Notes: generated by a model from the sequence alone, not told the origin. 64,000 bases of DNA from Photobacterium aquae (GCF_001029445.1 NZ_LDOT01000012.1:186001-250000); one strand, 5' to 3'; shown: positions 30,667 to 41,643, counted from the stretch's first letter. Numbers and translations: made by a program.

Positions 30667-31404
30667 CTATTTATCCTGCCCTTTGAGTGTTTTTTCTACG
30701 GCAGTGAGGATGCCGCGCAAGATATTCAGCTCCTGAGCTTCAGGGCGTGCGCGGGAAAAAAGCCGGCGCAACTTGGTCATCACCATGCTTGGCTTATCTT
30801 TATTGATAAAGTTGGTTTGAGTCGCGACATTTTCAAGATGCTGGTAAAACATTTCCAGCTCTTTCATCCGGGGATAGTCAGCATCATCCTGCTCGGCATC
30901 ACCTTCTAAGGCTTGATTCTCGAGGTGTGCCATGCGAATTTCGTAACCGATGGTCTGAACTGCCATCGCTAGGTTAAGCGAGCTGTACTCGGGATTGGCC
31001 GGGATATAGACGTGACAGTGGCAGCGCTGCAATTCCTCGTTCGTCAAACCGGTACGTTCTCGGCCGAATAGGATAGCAACAGGGTGACTAGGTGCTTCAG
31101 CCATCGAGCGGCGGCCACACTCTCGCGGATTTAGTTGCGGCCACTCCAATGTTCGGGAACGGGCGCTAGAACCAATCACCAAACCGCAATCGGCAATCGC
31201 ATCGTCCAGCGTCGCCACAATTCTGGCGTTCTCGACAACGTCCGCAGCCCCCGCAGCCAGTGCATAGGTCGTCTCATCGATATCACACTGAGGATCAACC
31301 AGAACCAGATTGGTCAGCCCCATGACTTTCATCGCACGAGCTGCAGACCCAATATTGCCGGGATGGGATGTCCCCACCAAAACCACACTGACTTTATCTA
31401 ACAT
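30667..31404 (-). CDS. trmJ: tRNA 2'-O-methyltransferase TrmJ
   Basis: TrmJ is a SPOUT methyltransferase that methylates the ribose of cytidine or uridine 32 in the tRNA anticodon loop. The 245-residue protein has the SPOUT knot motifs: [19 protein letters not shown] at the N-terminus, [15 protein letters not shown] near residue 110 and [17 protein letters not shown] near 135. The C-terminal extension is typical of TrmJ. It lies upstream of iscR on the same strand and divergent from suhB, as in Vibrio and E. coli. Confidence 0.95.
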   Translation of the reverse strand: MLDKVSVVLVGTSHPGNIGSAARAMKVMGLTNLVLVDPQCDIDETTYALAAGAADVVENARIVATLDDAIADCGLVIGSSARSRTLEWPQLNPRECGRRSMAEAPSHPVAILFGRERTGLTNEELQRCHCHVYIPANPEYSSLNLAMAVQTIGYEIRMAHLENQALEGDAEQDDADYPRMKELEMFYQHLENVATQTNFINKDKPSMVMTKLRRLFSRARPEAQELNILRGILTAVEKTLKGQDK

Positions 31405-31589
31405 AGGAGGTGTAACTTCGACTCTTCAATAGAACCGAGGATTTTAGCACAGAGATTTTAAAATAGGTGAAAACATGTAAAAACATTATACCAATAACGC
31501 AAACCCCTGCCCGACTGACGAAAAACGCATCGGATCATGTAAGATCATCGCCAGGGCAAAAAATAACCACTTCCCTTTTCGTCTAGCTC

Positions 31590-31598
31590 TGATATACT
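31590..31598 (+). promoter_or_regulatory. Candidate suhB promoter (extended -10)
   Basis: TG-A-TATACT forms an extended -10 element about 45 bp before the suhB start. The -35 region is weak, as often with extended -10 promoters. It would place the boxA at the very start of the transcript. Confidence 0.5.
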
Positions 31599-31612
31599 CG
31601 CCGCCGCTTTTT

Positions 31613-31624
31613 AGTTCTTTAACA
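31613..31624 (+). promoter_or_regulatory. boxA-like antitermination element in the suhB leader
   Basis: AGTTCTTTAACA resembles the rRNA boxA TGCTCTTTAACA, matching at nine consecutive final positions. It lies seven bases before the suhB ribosome-binding site. In E. coli SuhB is part of the Nus complex that binds boxA, and suhB is known to be autoregulated through a boxA in its leader. The sequence match is direct; autoregulation here is inferred. Confidence 0.62.
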
Positions 31625-31641
31625 TCCGTTGGGAAGATCCT

Positions 31642-32442
31642 ATGCATCCGATGCTAAACATCGCCATTCGTGCTGCACGAAAGGCAGGTGACCATGTCAT
31701 TAAATCACTAGAAAAAACACAAGCTATCGAAGTAGCTAACAAAGGTAATGATGTTGTTACCAACATCGATCATGAAGCGGAAGCTATCATCATCGAAACA
31801 ATCCGGAAATCTTACCCGGAGCATTGCATTATCGCAGCTGAAAGCGGCACAATCGAAGGCCGTGACAAAGAATGTCAGTGGATCATCGACCCAGTGGATG
31901 GCACCAAGAACTTCGTTCGTGGTTATCCTCACTACGCAATTTCTGTTGCACTGCGCATGCGCGGCCGTACTGAAGTTGCAGCTGTTTACGACCCTTCCCG
32001 TAACGAGCTTTTCACTGCTACTCGCGGTTCAGGCGCTCAGTTGAACAGCCAGCGTATCCGTGCTTCTCAGCCACGTGACCTAACTGGTACAACACTTGCT
32101 ACTGCATTGCCGTTTGCTGCAAAACAGCACGCTGAAAGCTACATGAAAATCCAGAACGCCCTGTTCGTTGATTGTGACGACATGCGTCAGTCTGGCTGTT
32201 CTGCTCTGGACCTTTGCTACCTAGCCGCTGGCCGCGTTGACGGCGTATTCAAGCTAGGCCTTAAGCCTTGGGAAATCGCAGCTGGTGAACTAATCGCGCG
32301 TGAAGCTGGTGCTATCTGTACTGACTTTACCGGCAACACTAACTACCTGACTTCTGGCAACATCGTTGCTGGTAACGCTCGCGTAGTTAAGCCACTACTG
32401 AGCAAAATCCGTGAACACGGTAGCGATGCTCTAACTAAGTAA
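31642..32442 (+). CDS. suhB: Inositol-1-monophosphatase / Nus-complex factor SuhB
   Basis: SuhB hydrolyses inositol monophosphate in vitro but its main role is in the Nus antitermination complex that helps rRNA transcription and ribosome assembly. The 266-residue protein has the metal-binding motifs AAESGTIE and IIDPVDGTKNF and the C-terminal KPWEIAAGELI, typical of the family. The ATG at 31642 follows GGGAAGA. Codon use is highly biased, suggesting strong expression. It is divergent from trmJ, and a boxA-like element stands in its short leader. Confidence 0.96.
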   Translation: MHPMLNIAIRAARKAGDHVIKSLEKTQAIEVANKGNDVVTNIDHEAEAIIIETIRKSYPEHCIIAAESGTIEGRDKECQWIIDPVDGTKNFVRGYPHYAISVALRMRGRTEVAAVYDPSRNELFTATRGSGAQLNSQRIRASQPRDLTGTTLATALPFAAKQHAESYMKIQNALFVDCDDMRQSGCSALDLCYLAAGRVDGVFKLGLKPWEIAAGELIAREAGAICTDFTGNTNYLTSGNIVAGNARVVKPLLSKIREHGSDALTK

Positions 32443-32464
32443 TCATTACGATTGCCTAATTACT

Positions 32465-32497
32465 AAAACGCCCCGGTACACTGTACTGGGGCGTTTT
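32465..32497 (+). terminator. Terminator downstream of suhB
   Basis: A 15-bp stem (AAAACGCCCCGGTAC / GTACTGGGGCGTTTT, one wobble pair) with a three-base loop, followed by further T. It lies about 20 bp beyond the suhB stop. Confidence 0.9.
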
Positions 32498-32649
32498 TTT
32501 ATCCTCGCCATTTCACCCGTCACCCAAATACTCATCCCGCATATTCAGAAAACCCAAACAATACCTTTTAAAACAATACGAAACGAATAGATTGAGTCTC
32601 CTATTGTTATGTAGAATGCCAGCTTGTTTATCTAACTTAGGTGACGGCC

Positions 32650-33336
32650 ATGCCTACCATTTCCCCTCGAATCCTCCCATTATCAGCAATCACTCTTCTC
32701 TGCGCCACGCTCCTCAGTGGCTGCGACAAGCATTACGAGACCGTTGCTGCCATCCCATTTGCCGACAACAACTTTCGCAACTGCGTCCTAGAAGCCGACG
32801 AGCAGTATTCCGAAGACATCACGGAGCTGGAGTGCGATAACAGCAATATCAAGTCTGTTGCCGAGTTGAAGTACTTTGAAAACTTACGCGAGCTTTCCCT
32901 CAAAGATAACCACCTCACGACCATCGATCTGACCCACAACCCTGAGCTCCGCAGCATTAATCTGGCGGACAATGAAATTGATGAGCTGGATCTAAGCGAG
33001 AATGAACAACTACGCAGCCTGATCGTCACCGACAACGAGCTGGAAACCTTGGATCTTCGAGCCAACCACAAGCTTGAAGATGTACTGGCAGGCAACAACG
33101 AGCTGGAAAGCATTCAGCTTGGCAAGGCAAAACGTCTTTCCCACCTTGCCGTTCCCACCAACGAGCTCACCGCGCTCGATCTAAGTACAGCCAGCGAACT
33201 CAAAAAGCTGAACGTGATGGACAACGAGCTGACCGCGCTTGATCTGAACAACAACAAAAAACTGACGGGCTTGATTGAAAAAGGCAACAAAATGAACGGA
33301 GGCAAGCAACGCCCAGCTAGCGAATGGCGGCACTGA
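32650..33336 (+). CDS. Leucine-rich-repeat lipoprotein
   Basis: A 228-residue predicted lipoprotein of unknown function. The signal peptide ends in the lipobox LLSGC (lipidated Cys25). After a short linker the protein consists of about seven consecutive 21-residue leucine-rich repeats with the pattern LRSLxVxDNELxxLDLxxN, for example LRSINLADNEIDELDLSE. The ending is basic (NGGKQRPASEWRH). Two in-frame starts exist; I choose the ATG at 32650 with AGGTGA five bases upstream over the GTG at 32641. It sits between suhB and secF, a place where I recall no gene in V. cholerae, so it looks like a lineage-specific addition. LRR domains usually bind proteins; the partner is unknown. Confidence 0.8.
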   Translation: MPTISPRILPLSAITLLCATLLSGCDKHYETVAAIPFADNNFRNCVLEADEQYSEDITELECDNSNIKSVAELKYFENLRELSLKDNHLTTIDLTHNPELRSINLADNEIDELDLSENEQLRSLIVTDNELETLDLRANHKLEDVLAGNNELESIQLGKAKRLSHLAVPTNELTALDLSTASELKKLNVMDNELTALDLNNNKKLTGLIEKGNKMNGGKQRPASEWRH

Positions 33337-33365
33337 TCGCGCTGAGCCTCACGGCAACAAACATA

Positions 33366-33391
33366 AAAAACGGAGCCGAAGCTCCGTTTTT
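33366..33391. terminator. Bidirectional terminator between the LRR gene and secF
   Basis: A perfect 11-bp stem (AAAAACGGAGC / GCTCCGTTTTT, loop CGAA) between two convergent genes. A and T tracts on both sides allow termination in either direction. Confidence 0.9.
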
Positions 33392-33414
33392 GATCTCGTC
33401 GTTCTAGCCATACC

Positions 33415-34362
33415 TTATGGCATCGCGTCGAACTCCTCACCTTCTTTGTCTACCTGTGGTGGCATCAGGTGCTCACGGGTGATACCCAGTTTAAGCGCCA
33501 ACGCCGATGCAACATAGATAGATGAATACGTACCCACAGTGATACCGATCAGCAATGCAGCAGCAAAGCCGTGGATCATGCTACCGCCTTTCACGAACAG
33601 GGCAATAACCACGAACAAGGTCGTTGCCGAAGTGATCAAGGTACGGCTCAAGGTCTGGGTAATCGAGCTGTTCATCACCTCGATAGCCGTTTCCTTGCGC
33701 ATCTTACGGAAGTTTTCACGGATACGGTCAAAGACAACGATGGTATCGTTGAGCGAGTAACCGACAACCGTCAGCAATGCCGCAACAATCGTCAGGTCAA
33801 TTTCGATCTGGGTGAACGAGAAGATACCAATAGTAATGATGATATCGTGAGCCAGTGCCAATACCGCACCGGCTGCCAGACGCCATTCAAAACGCATTGA
33901 GATATACAGCAAGATACAAAGCAGGGCCGCCAAAATGGCCAAACCACCCGCTTCTGCCAGCTCGTCACCCACATTAGGGCCAACGAACTCGATACGGCGC
34001 ATCTCTACGTTCTGGCCAGTCCCGCTCTTCAGTGCCTCGATGATCTGGTTACCCAGTTTTTCACCTTTGGCATCTTCGCGTGGCTGCAGACGAACCATCA
34101 CATCACGGGCGGTACCGAAGTTCTGCACGATGGCATCACCAAAACCCGCAGTTTCCAGTGATTGACGGATCTTAGGCAATTCTACCGGTTGCTCGAAGCT
34201 CACCTCAATCAAGGTACCGCCGGTAAAATCAAGTCCCCAATTCAGCTTCTGGGTGGCCACAGTGCCTAGCGAGGCAACAATCATAATCGCCGAGAACACG
34301 AAAGCGAACTTCGACCAGCGCATAAAGTCGATCACTTTATCCGCCTTCATCAATTCAAACAT
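33415..34362 (-). CDS. secF: Protein translocase subunit SecF
   Basis: SecF, with SecD, uses the proton motive force (or sodium in some vibrios) to pull preproteins through the SecYEG channel into the periplasm. The 315-residue protein has six predicted membrane segments and a large periplasmic loop between the first two, with the family motifs WGLDFTGGTLIEV and VGYSLNDTIVVFDRIREN. It ends the yajC-secD-secF operon, 12 bp after secD. Confidence 0.96.
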   Translation of the reverse strand: MFELMKADKVIDFMRWSKFAFVFSAIMIVASLGTVATQKLNWGLDFTGGTLIEVSFEQPVELPKIRQSLETAGFGDAIVQNFGTARDVMVRLQPREDAKGEKLGNQIIEALKSGTGQNVEMRRIEFVGPNVGDELAEAGGLAILAALLCILLYISMRFEWRLAAGAVLALAHDIIITIGIFSFTQIEIDLTIVAALLTVVGYSLNDTIVVFDRIRENFRKMRKETAIEVMNSSITQTLSRTLITSATTLFVVIALFVKGGSMIHGFAAALLIGITVGTYSSIYVASALALKLGITREHLMPPQVDKEGEEFDAMP

Positions 34363-34374
34363 GTCAGCGTCTCC

Positions 34375-36228
34375 TTAGATCGACAGTTTATCGACGCGCT
34401 TGCCGCCGTAAACCAAGTTAACCAGTGCACGGGTACCGATAATAGCCGTAAACATGGAAGTCAAAATACCGATAGACAGAGTCACGGCAAAACCTTTAAT
34501 CGCACCCGTACCCACAGCAAACAAAATGATCGCGGTGATCAACGTTGTGATGTTGGCATCGGCAATGGTGCTGAATGCGTTGGCATAGCCCTGCTGAATC
34601 GCATGCTGCGGACTGCGTCCATCGCGTAGCTCTTCACGGATACGTTCGAAAATCAAAACGTTGGCGTCAACCGCCATACCGACTGTCAGAACGATACCGG
34701 CAATACCCGGCAAGGTCATGGTAGCCCCTGGAATCATCGACATGATGCCGATAATCAGCACAAGGTTCATCATCAGCGCCACATTGGCAAACAAACCAAA
34801 GCGACGGTAGTAGAAGACGGTGAACAACATAACGGCAATCATGCCCCAGATACACGCCTGGATGCCCATGTCGATGTTCTGCTGACCCATTGATGGACCA
34901 ATGGTACGCTCTTCGACAATGGAAATGGGTGCAATCAAGGCACCGGCACGCAATAGCAGGGCCAGGTTATGGGCTTCTGCCTGCGAGTCGATTCCCGTGA
35001 TGCGGAAATTGCGGCCCAGTGCAGTCTGGATGGTTGCTTGGTTGATAACTTCTTCGTGCTTCTCAAGCATGACTTTGCCGTCAGGATCGCGCTTGCCACT
35101 GTCTTTGTATTCGGTAAAGACAGTTGCCATCAGCTTGCCGACATTGTTGCGCGAGAAAGCAGTCATCTTGCTGCCACCTTCGCTATCTAGCGAGATGTTA
35201 ACCTGAGGACGGCCATATTCATCGGCACTTGAGCTTGCATCTGTGATGTGTGAACCCGATAGGATCACGCGTTTCTTCAGCACCACCGGACGATCGTCAC
35301 GGGTGTACTTCACTTCACTACCAGCAGGTACGCGGCCTGATGCAGCTGCAGCTAGATCAGCCGAGCTGTCAACTTCGCGGAACTCAAGCGTTGCGGTTGC
35401 ACCAAGGATTTCCTTGGCACGCGCTGTGTCCTGGACACCCGGTAGCTCAACCACGATACGGTTGGCACCTTGGCGCTGAACCAATGGCTCGGCAACACCC
35501 AGTTCGTTCACTCGGTTACGCAAGATAGTAATGTTTTGCTCAACAGCGTAGTTACGGATTTCCTGTAGGCGGGCTTCCGTAAACGTCGCACTCAAGACAA
35601 AACGACCATTCTTGTCGCTGTCGGTAAAGACCATATCGGGATGCAGTTTCGCCAATGCCTGTGAGGCTTGTTCCAGCTGTTCCGCATTACGCAGGCGAAC
35701 TTCCACCGCGTCCTTGGTCTTGCTGATCGCGCGGTAACGGATTTTGGCTTCACGCAACTCGGTACGGAAAGTCTCCTCCTGCTGACCAAGCAATTTCTCC
35801 ATCGCAGCATCCATGTCAACTTCCATCAGGAAGTGCACGCCGCCGCGCAGGTCTAGGCCCAGTTTCATTGGCGTAGCACCAATAGACTCTAGCCAAGTTG
35901 GCGTTGATGGTGCGAGGTTCAAGGCAACGACGTAATCATCGCCCAGTTTGTCATTGAGGATATCGCGAGCACTGATTTGAGTGTCAGTGTCGTTGAATCG
36001 GACCAAGACAGTACCGTTTTCGAATGCGACAGACTTATATGGGAGATTGTTTTGTTTCAAATCTTCGGTGACGGCATCCAGGGCAGCCATGTCTACCGAG
36101 GCGCCACGCGCCCCGGAGACTTGAATTGCCGGATCCTCACCGTATACATTGGGAAGTGCGTAAAGCAAACCGACGATCAGTGCGAACACTACCATCAAGT
36201 TCTTCCACAAGGGATAACGGTTTAACAC
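34375..36228 (-). CDS. secD: Protein translocase subunit SecD
   Basis: SecD is the larger partner of SecF in energising the late stage of protein export. The 617-residue protein has an N-terminal membrane helix (about residues 9-27), a long periplasmic region with the P1 and P4 domains, and five C-terminal membrane segments with [19 protein letters not shown]. The motif [14 protein letters not shown] is characteristic. It lies between yajC and secF. Whether it is driven by protons or sodium cannot be decided by eye. Confidence 0.96.
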   Translation of the reverse strand: MLNRYPLWKNLMVVFALIVGLLYALPNVYGEDPAIQVSGARGASVDMAALDAVTEDLKQNNLPYKSVAFENGTVLVRFNDTDTQISARDILNDKLGDDYVVALNLAPSTPTWLESIGATPMKLGLDLRGGVHFLMEVDMDAAMEKLLGQQEETFRTELREAKIRYRAISKTKDAVEVRLRNAEQLEQASQALAKLHPDMVFTDSDKNGRFVLSATFTEARLQEIRNYAVEQNITILRNRVNELGVAEPLVQRQGANRIVVELPGVQDTARAKEILGATATLEFREVDSSADLAAAASGRVPAGSEVKYTRDDRPVVLKKRVILSGSHITDASSSADEYGRPQVNISLDSEGGSKMTAFSRNNVGKLMATVFTEYKDSGKRDPDGKVMLEKHEEVINQATIQTALGRNFRITGIDSQAEAHNLALLLRAGALIAPISIVEERTIGPSMGQQNIDMGIQACIWGMIAVMLFTVFYYRRFGLFANVALMMNLVLIIGIMSMIPGATMTLPGIAGIVLTVGMAVDANVLIFERIREELRDGRSPQHAIQQGYANAFSTIADANITTLITAIILFAVGTGAIKGFAVTLSIGILTSMFTAIIGTRALVNLVYGGKRVDKLSI

Positions 36229-36254
36229 TGCTGTGATCCTTCAAAGCAAATTTG

Positions 36255-36587
36255 TTACAGAGACTTCATCGTGCCTTTCGGTAGTACGGCAGTCACGAAA
36301 TCTTTCTTGATGGTTACTTCATTGTTGTCGTTAAGCGCGATTACAATGTAGTCGTTCTCTTCTGACACCTTGGTGATTTTGCCAACTAGGCCACCGTTAG
36401 TAAGCACTTCATCGCCCTTGCCCATAGAAGACATAAGGTTCTTGTGCTCTTTAACGCGTTTCGCCTGTGGACGGTAAATCATGAAGTAGAAAATAACGGC
36501 AAATAGGCCCAGCATGATGAACAGCTGCATGCTGCCGCCCTGTGGTGCACCTTCTGCTGCTGCGTGTGCTTGAGAAATCAGACTCAT
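36255..36587 (-). CDS. yajC: SecDF accessory membrane protein YajC
   Basis: YajC is a small inner-membrane protein that associates with SecDF and the YidC insertase. The 110-residue sequence has one membrane segment (about residues 19-40, MQLFIMLGLFAVIFYFMIYRP) followed by a basic cytosolic tail with RPQAKRVKEHKNLMSSMGKGDEV, a family hallmark. It is placed between tgt and secD, the normal order. Confidence 0.95.
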   Translation of the reverse strand: MSLISQAHAAAEGAPQGGSMQLFIMLGLFAVIFYFMIYRPQAKRVKEHKNLMSSMGKGDEVLTNGGLVGKITKVSEENDYIVIALNDNNEVTIKKDFVTAVLPKGTMKSL

Positions 36588-36603
36588 TTACTAACGTCCT
36601 CGT

Positions 36604-37788
<1,185 letters not shown>

Positions 37789-37942
37789 TCAAGAGGACCG
37801 ACAAGGCAGCCATTCGCCACCCAGTCTTACATTAAAGCAGCAATGGCAAGGGCCCGCTGCCTATTCTCCACCTTGCCGTATCGACAAGCGGAGGAATTCG
37901 CTATCAGCCGAAAAACACTTTCTCAGCCAATAAAAAAGACAA

Positions 37943-37968
37943 AGGCTGCATTTTACCAAATGCAGCCT
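37943..37968 (-). terminator. Terminator downstream of queA
   Basis: A perfect 11-bp stem (AGGCTGCATTT / AAATGCAGCCT, loop TACC); leftward it runs into a T-rich tract. It lies between the queA stop and the tgt start, so tgt-yajC-secDF probably has its own promoter in the remaining gap of about 200 bp. Confidence 0.83.
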
Positions 37969-38003
37969 GAAGTCACACTGACTTAGATGTAATTAATTGC
38001 TGA

Positions 38004-39056
38004 TTATTTAACCTGCCGAGTAACAAACATCGAATCGCCGTAACTAAAGAATCGATATTTATTTTCAACAGCTTGCTGATAAGCATTCATCGTATGCTCA
38101 TAGCCGGCAAACGCACTGACCAACATGATCAACGTTGACTCAGGCAGGTGGAAGTTAGTGATCAGCACATCAATCAGCTGGAACTCATACCCCGGGTAGA
38201 TAAAGATCTCGGTATCACCGAAAAACGGCTTCAGCTCAGTGCCATTTTTCACAGCATCCTGAGCGGCACTCTCGAGCGAGCGTACAGAAGTCGTACCTAC
38301 CGCAATCACCCGGCCGCCATTGGCCTTGGTCTCATTAACAGCAGCAACAACATCAGCCGGTACTTCAACGTACTCGGCATGCATGTGGTGATCAAGAATA
38401 TTGTCCACCCGCACCGGCTGGAAAGTACCTGCACCAACGTGCAAGGTAACGAATGCAAAGCTTGCACCTTTGGCCTTGATCGCCGCTAGCAGCTCATCGT
38501 CAAAGTGCAGACCGGCTGTCGGTGCCGCAACCGCACCCGGCTTGGCGTTATACACGGTCTGGTAACGCTCTTTGTCTGCATCTTCATCCGGACGGTCAAT
38601 GTACGGAGGCAGTGGCATATGGCCTACTTCTTCGAGAATTTCCAACACTGTCTTTTCGCTATCAAAGCGGATTTCAAACAGTGCGTCGTGGCGGGCGACC
38701 ATCTCTGCCTTGTAATCGTCATTTTCGCCCAGTAACAACTCATTGCCCGGCTTCGGTGCTTTTGACGCACGTACGTGTGCCAGAATCGACTTGTCGTCAA
38801 GCATACGCTCAACCAGTACCTCAATCTTGCCACCAGACGCCTTGCGACCAAACAAACGGGCAGGGATCACGCGGGTATTGTTAAATACCAACAAATCGCC
38901 AGGCATAACTAAATCAAGTACATCCTTGAAGCCTTTATGCGTCAGCTCGCCGGTATTGCCGTCCAACTGCAGTAGGCGGCTCGCCGTACGCTCAGGTTGT
39001 GGGTAACGAGCAATCAGCTCATCGGGAAGATCAAAGTGAAAATCGGAAACTTGCAT
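38004..39056 (-). CDS. queA: S-adenosylmethionine:tRNA ribosyltransferase-isomerase QueA
   Basis: QueA transfers the ribosyl part of SAM to preQ1 in tRNA, forming epoxyqueuosine. The 350-residue protein has the conserved segments [18 protein letters not shown] and VGAGTFQPV. Three consecutive ATG codons start the frame; I choose the last, at 39056, which gives the N-terminus [11 protein letters not shown] expected for Vibrionaceae and lies eight bases after AGGG. It is upstream of tgt, but a terminator separates them. Confidence 0.95.
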   Translation of the reverse strand: MQVSDFHFDLPDELIARYPQPERTASRLLQLDGNTGELTHKGFKDVLDLVMPGDLLVFNNTRVIPARLFGRKASGGKIEVLVERMLDDKSILAHVRASKAPKPGNELLLGENDDYKAEMVARHDALFEIRFDSEKTVLEILEEVGHMPLPPYIDRPDEDADKERYQTVYNAKPGAVAAPTAGLHFDDELLAAIKAKGASFAFVTLHVGAGTFQPVRVDNILDHHMHAEYVEVPADVVAAVNETKANGGRVIAVGTTSVRSLESAAQDAVKNGTELKPFFGDTEIFIYPGYEFQLIDVLITNFHLPESTLIMLVSAFAGYEHTMNAYQQAVENKYRFFSYGDSMFVTRQVK

Positions 39057-39121
39057 CATCATGGCCCTAAATTACAGCAAGCCGCCATTATATCCATATG
39101 CGGTATTGAGAGTCGACTCTA

Positions 39122-40228
39122 CTATTGCTGCAACGAGGATGCAGGCACGACACGCCTCCGACGATACAGGGCTAGCCAACCCACAGCACATAGCCACCAC
39201 CACGATAAGCTACCACCACCACTGTCGCCACCGGTGTTGTCGATGGTGATAGTGGTTACTCCCTCCTCGTTCTCTGCCGGATAATCAGCCTCAAAGGGAT
39301 TCACTTTGAAACTCGGCGTTGGCTGCCCGAAAATCGACTCTCCCACCTCTGCGGCGATCCAGTCACGGTATGTCGCCGTTTCCGTGTACACGCCAGGGAG
39401 GCGACCGGCACATCCTTCGCCAAAGCTGACCAACCCAACCAGACGCAAGCCAAAATCACTATCCCCAGCCCGCTGTGGGTTCTGCCAGACAAGCGGCCCG
39501 CCGGAATCACCAAAACAGCTATCGCGGGCTAAATCCGGCGATGTCGAGCCGGCACAGAGATAAATAGGGTAATCAAGGCCGGTGATATTGGCTCCCCACA
39601 AACTGTCGCAGCGAAAATCCGGGACACCGGAAAGTAAGGTCTGACGCAGTCGAGTCGATCCCGAGTTGGGATCGCTAGGATCGGTACTCCCCCAGCCAGA
39701 AACTAGCAGATTGGCGATACGCTCGCCGTTATCCACCCAACCGCTATTGAAAGCCAAGTCAGCATCAAATTGCTCATCGGTCGTTGCCACTTGAATCGGT
39801 ACCACCGTATCAGGCAGCGCGGATGATAACTTCAAAATCGCGATATCATTGGCAAATCGAAAGGCATTGTAGCTAGGGTGGATAACCAATTCCCTTACTG
39901 ACACAGCGTTAGAGGCGCTGGCACTGAAAATACTGGTGATCCCCGCCCACACCTCAATATCATTAACCGATACCGTCTCTCCGTCATTTCGTAGGCAATG
40001 GGCAGCCGTCACAACGACATCCGGACTAATAACCACCCCACCACAGATAAATGTCCTCACCGTGCCGTTCGTACGATAGGTCATATTGAGATATGCCTGC
40101 CAAGGCAACTCACTATTGCCTGAAACAATCCCCCCTATGACCCTAGGTTCTGGTGCAGGATCGCTACCCCAACTCTCCCCTGTACCAAACAGGCAAATAA
40201 AGCACAGCAAAAGCAACGACCTACCCAT
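39122..40228 (-). CDS. Secreted trypsin-like protease with GlyGly-CTERM tail
   Basis: A 368-residue serine protease of the S1 family. A signal peptide (about residues 1-21) is followed by a short propeptide ending in Arg29, where cleavage would expose VIGG. The catalytic triad is His77 (TAAHC), Asp128 (NDIAILKL) and Ser242 (GDSGGP); Asp236 at the base of the S1 pocket predicts cleavage after Arg or Lys. The C-terminus has a GGDSGGGS linker, a tryptophan-rich hydrophobic helix and an RRRR stop, the GlyGly-CTERM pattern processed by rhombosortase. Such proteins, like VesB of V. cholerae, leave by type II secretion. No rhombosortase or secretion gene is in the window. Confidence 0.88.
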   Translation of the reverse strand: MGRSLLLLCFICLFGTGESWGSDPAPEPRVIGGIVSGNSELPWQAYLNMTYRTNGTVRTFICGGVVISPDVVVTAAHCLRNDGETVSVNDIEVWAGITSIFSASASNAVSVRELVIHPSYNAFRFANDIAILKLSSALPDTVVPIQVATTDEQFDADLAFNSGWVDNGERIANLLVSGWGSTDPSDPNSGSTRLRQTLLSGVPDFRCDSLWGANITGLDYPIYLCAGSTSPDLARDSCFGDSGGPLVWQNPQRAGDSDFGLRLVGLVSFGEGCAGRLPGVYTETATYRDWIAAEVGESIFGQPTPSFKVNPFEADYPAENEEGVTTITIDNTGGDSGGGSLSWWWLCAVGWLALYRRRRVVPASSLQQ

Positions 40229-40446
40229 CTACACATTCCTATATAACATACTATGTAATGAGTATATGACAGCTATTGAAAATTAACTTATGAGAAACAA
40301 ATGAGACACAAGCAAACAACCTTCCGATTCTTTGACTCTCGTCATAGGAGAGAATGGCAGGATTCGCTACAGTCAAATAAGTAGCAAGGCAATACGATCT
40401 TATAGGCCTGCTCATGCAGGCAGTAAAAACAAGCTTGGAGGCCTGT

Positions 40447-40914
40447 ATGTTTACCGTCGCAGATATGATGACCCCGCACCCCCATACCCTGACAGCATCG
40501 CACACTCTTGCCGATGCCAAGCACCTCATGGACAAGCACCACGTTCACCACATTCCGGTGACCGACAAAGACAACCACCTAATCGGCCTCGTTAGCCAGC
40601 GGGACATACTGGCAGCCCAGGAGTCCTGCCTCGAACACATTACGAAAAGCAACTTCATCTCTGCGCTGGATATCCCGCTCGAGCAAGCGATGCACCGCCA
40701 GCTCCACAGCGTTGCTCCCAATGCAGGCCTAAAAGAAGCAGCAATGTATATGCAAAAACGCCAAATTGGCTGCTTGCCGATTGTTAACCACAATAAATTA
40801 ATCGGCATCATCACTGACACCGATTTCGTTTCGATTGCGATTAATTTACTGGAGATACAAGAAGAGATAGAGCCTATCGATGAAGACGGGGATAACCTCG
40901 AAACAGACTTTTAG
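40447..40914 (+). CDS. CBS-domain pair protein
   Basis: A 155-residue cytosolic protein consisting of two CBS domains (about residues 1-58 and 75-135), visible in MFTVADMMTPHPHTLT, HIPVTDKDNHLIGLVSQRDI and LPIVNHNKLIGIITDTDFV, with an acidic tail. CBS pairs bind adenine nucleotides and act as energy sensors. The start at 40447 has GGAGG five bases upstream; an earlier ATG at 40414 does not. It is alone and rightward between a leftward protease and a leftward orphan gene. Its partner, if any, is not indicated by context. Confidence 0.85.
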   Translation: MFTVADMMTPHPHTLTASHTLADAKHLMDKHHVHHIPVTDKDNHLIGLVSQRDILAAQESCLEHITKSNFISALDIPLEQAMHRQLHSVAPNAGLKEAAMYMQKRQIGCLPIVNHNKLIGIITDTDFVSIAINLLEIQEEIEPIDEDGDNLETDF

Positions 40915-41006
40915 CCATTAGCAAATAGCGCCAGAAAGTCATGAGATAGGCTTTCTGGCCATACTCTTTTGCGGTTCAATTGCCTTGCAAACAGCTCATG
41001 CATGGC

Positions 41007-41474
41007 TTAGATATGGCCGTTACTAACAAACGTTACTGTCGGTGCATTTCCCTGCGGATCGCTCTCCAACTGGATCCGGCTAAAATAGACGTGGCAATCT
41101 GACGTAACCACAGCAGCCCCCCCCTGTGATTGTGCCGTGAAAGATACCTGCTCGCGGCTAAGATACTTCTCCTTGATAAACTGCATCGCCAACAGGGTCT
41201 CATGACGGTAATTCAGCTTGATCATCATATGCCGCATCGCGTCAAGAAAAGAGTCGCTGTCATTGCCCATACTTACCGTAACCTGTTCACAAGACGCCAA
41301 CTGCGATACCGTCGTATCCAGCTCCCCTTCCGCAAGATCAAGCACAATTTCAACCGTCCAGGGCTCGCTTTCTGACAGCGTATTTACCCGACCATGCCAA
41401 TAACTATCCTGCGCCCAAGCAGACAAACTTGCCCCAACCCCTATTGCTATCAATAGGCCACTTTTAAGATACAT
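41007..41474 (-). CDS. Secreted protein of unknown function
   Basis: A 155-residue protein with a clear signal peptide (MYLKSGLLIAIGVGASLSAWA, cleavage probably before QDSYW). I do not recognise the family. The mature part is rich in beta-prone segments and has two cysteines (in ASCEQV and TSDCHV) that could form a disulfide in the periplasm. An open frame extends to 41519 but the ATG at 41474 gives a proper signal sequence. It lies between the CBS protein and the aceA terminator and has no obvious operon partner. Confidence 0.65.
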   Translation of the reverse strand: MYLKSGLLIAIGVGASLSAWAQDSYWHGRVNTLSESEPWTVEIVLDLAEGELDTTVSQLASCEQVTVSMGNDSDSFLDAMRHMMIKLNYRHETLLAMQFIKEKYLSREQVSFTAQSQGGAAVVTSDCHVYFSRIQLESDPQGNAPTVTFVSNGHI

Positions 41475-41622
41475 ACCCAAGTCAATAATCCCAGCTGACC
41501 AGCCATCAAACAAAACCATAGACTATCAATAACTTAAGATTCAGTGGGGAGAGCGGCCCACATTAGCGAGTGACATCACCAATCCCGTGCAATGACTGTG
41601 TCGCTTTTATCCACAAACAAAC

Positions 41623-41643
41623 AGAGCGCCTCAGCGGCGCTCT
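41623..41643 (-). terminator. Terminator downstream of aceA
   Basis: The stem AGAGCGCC / GGCGCTCT with a five-base loop lies about 50 bp beyond the aceA stop. Leftward the sequence TGTTTGTTTG follows. The pairing can be extended by the flanking AAAC / GTTT. Confidence 0.8.
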
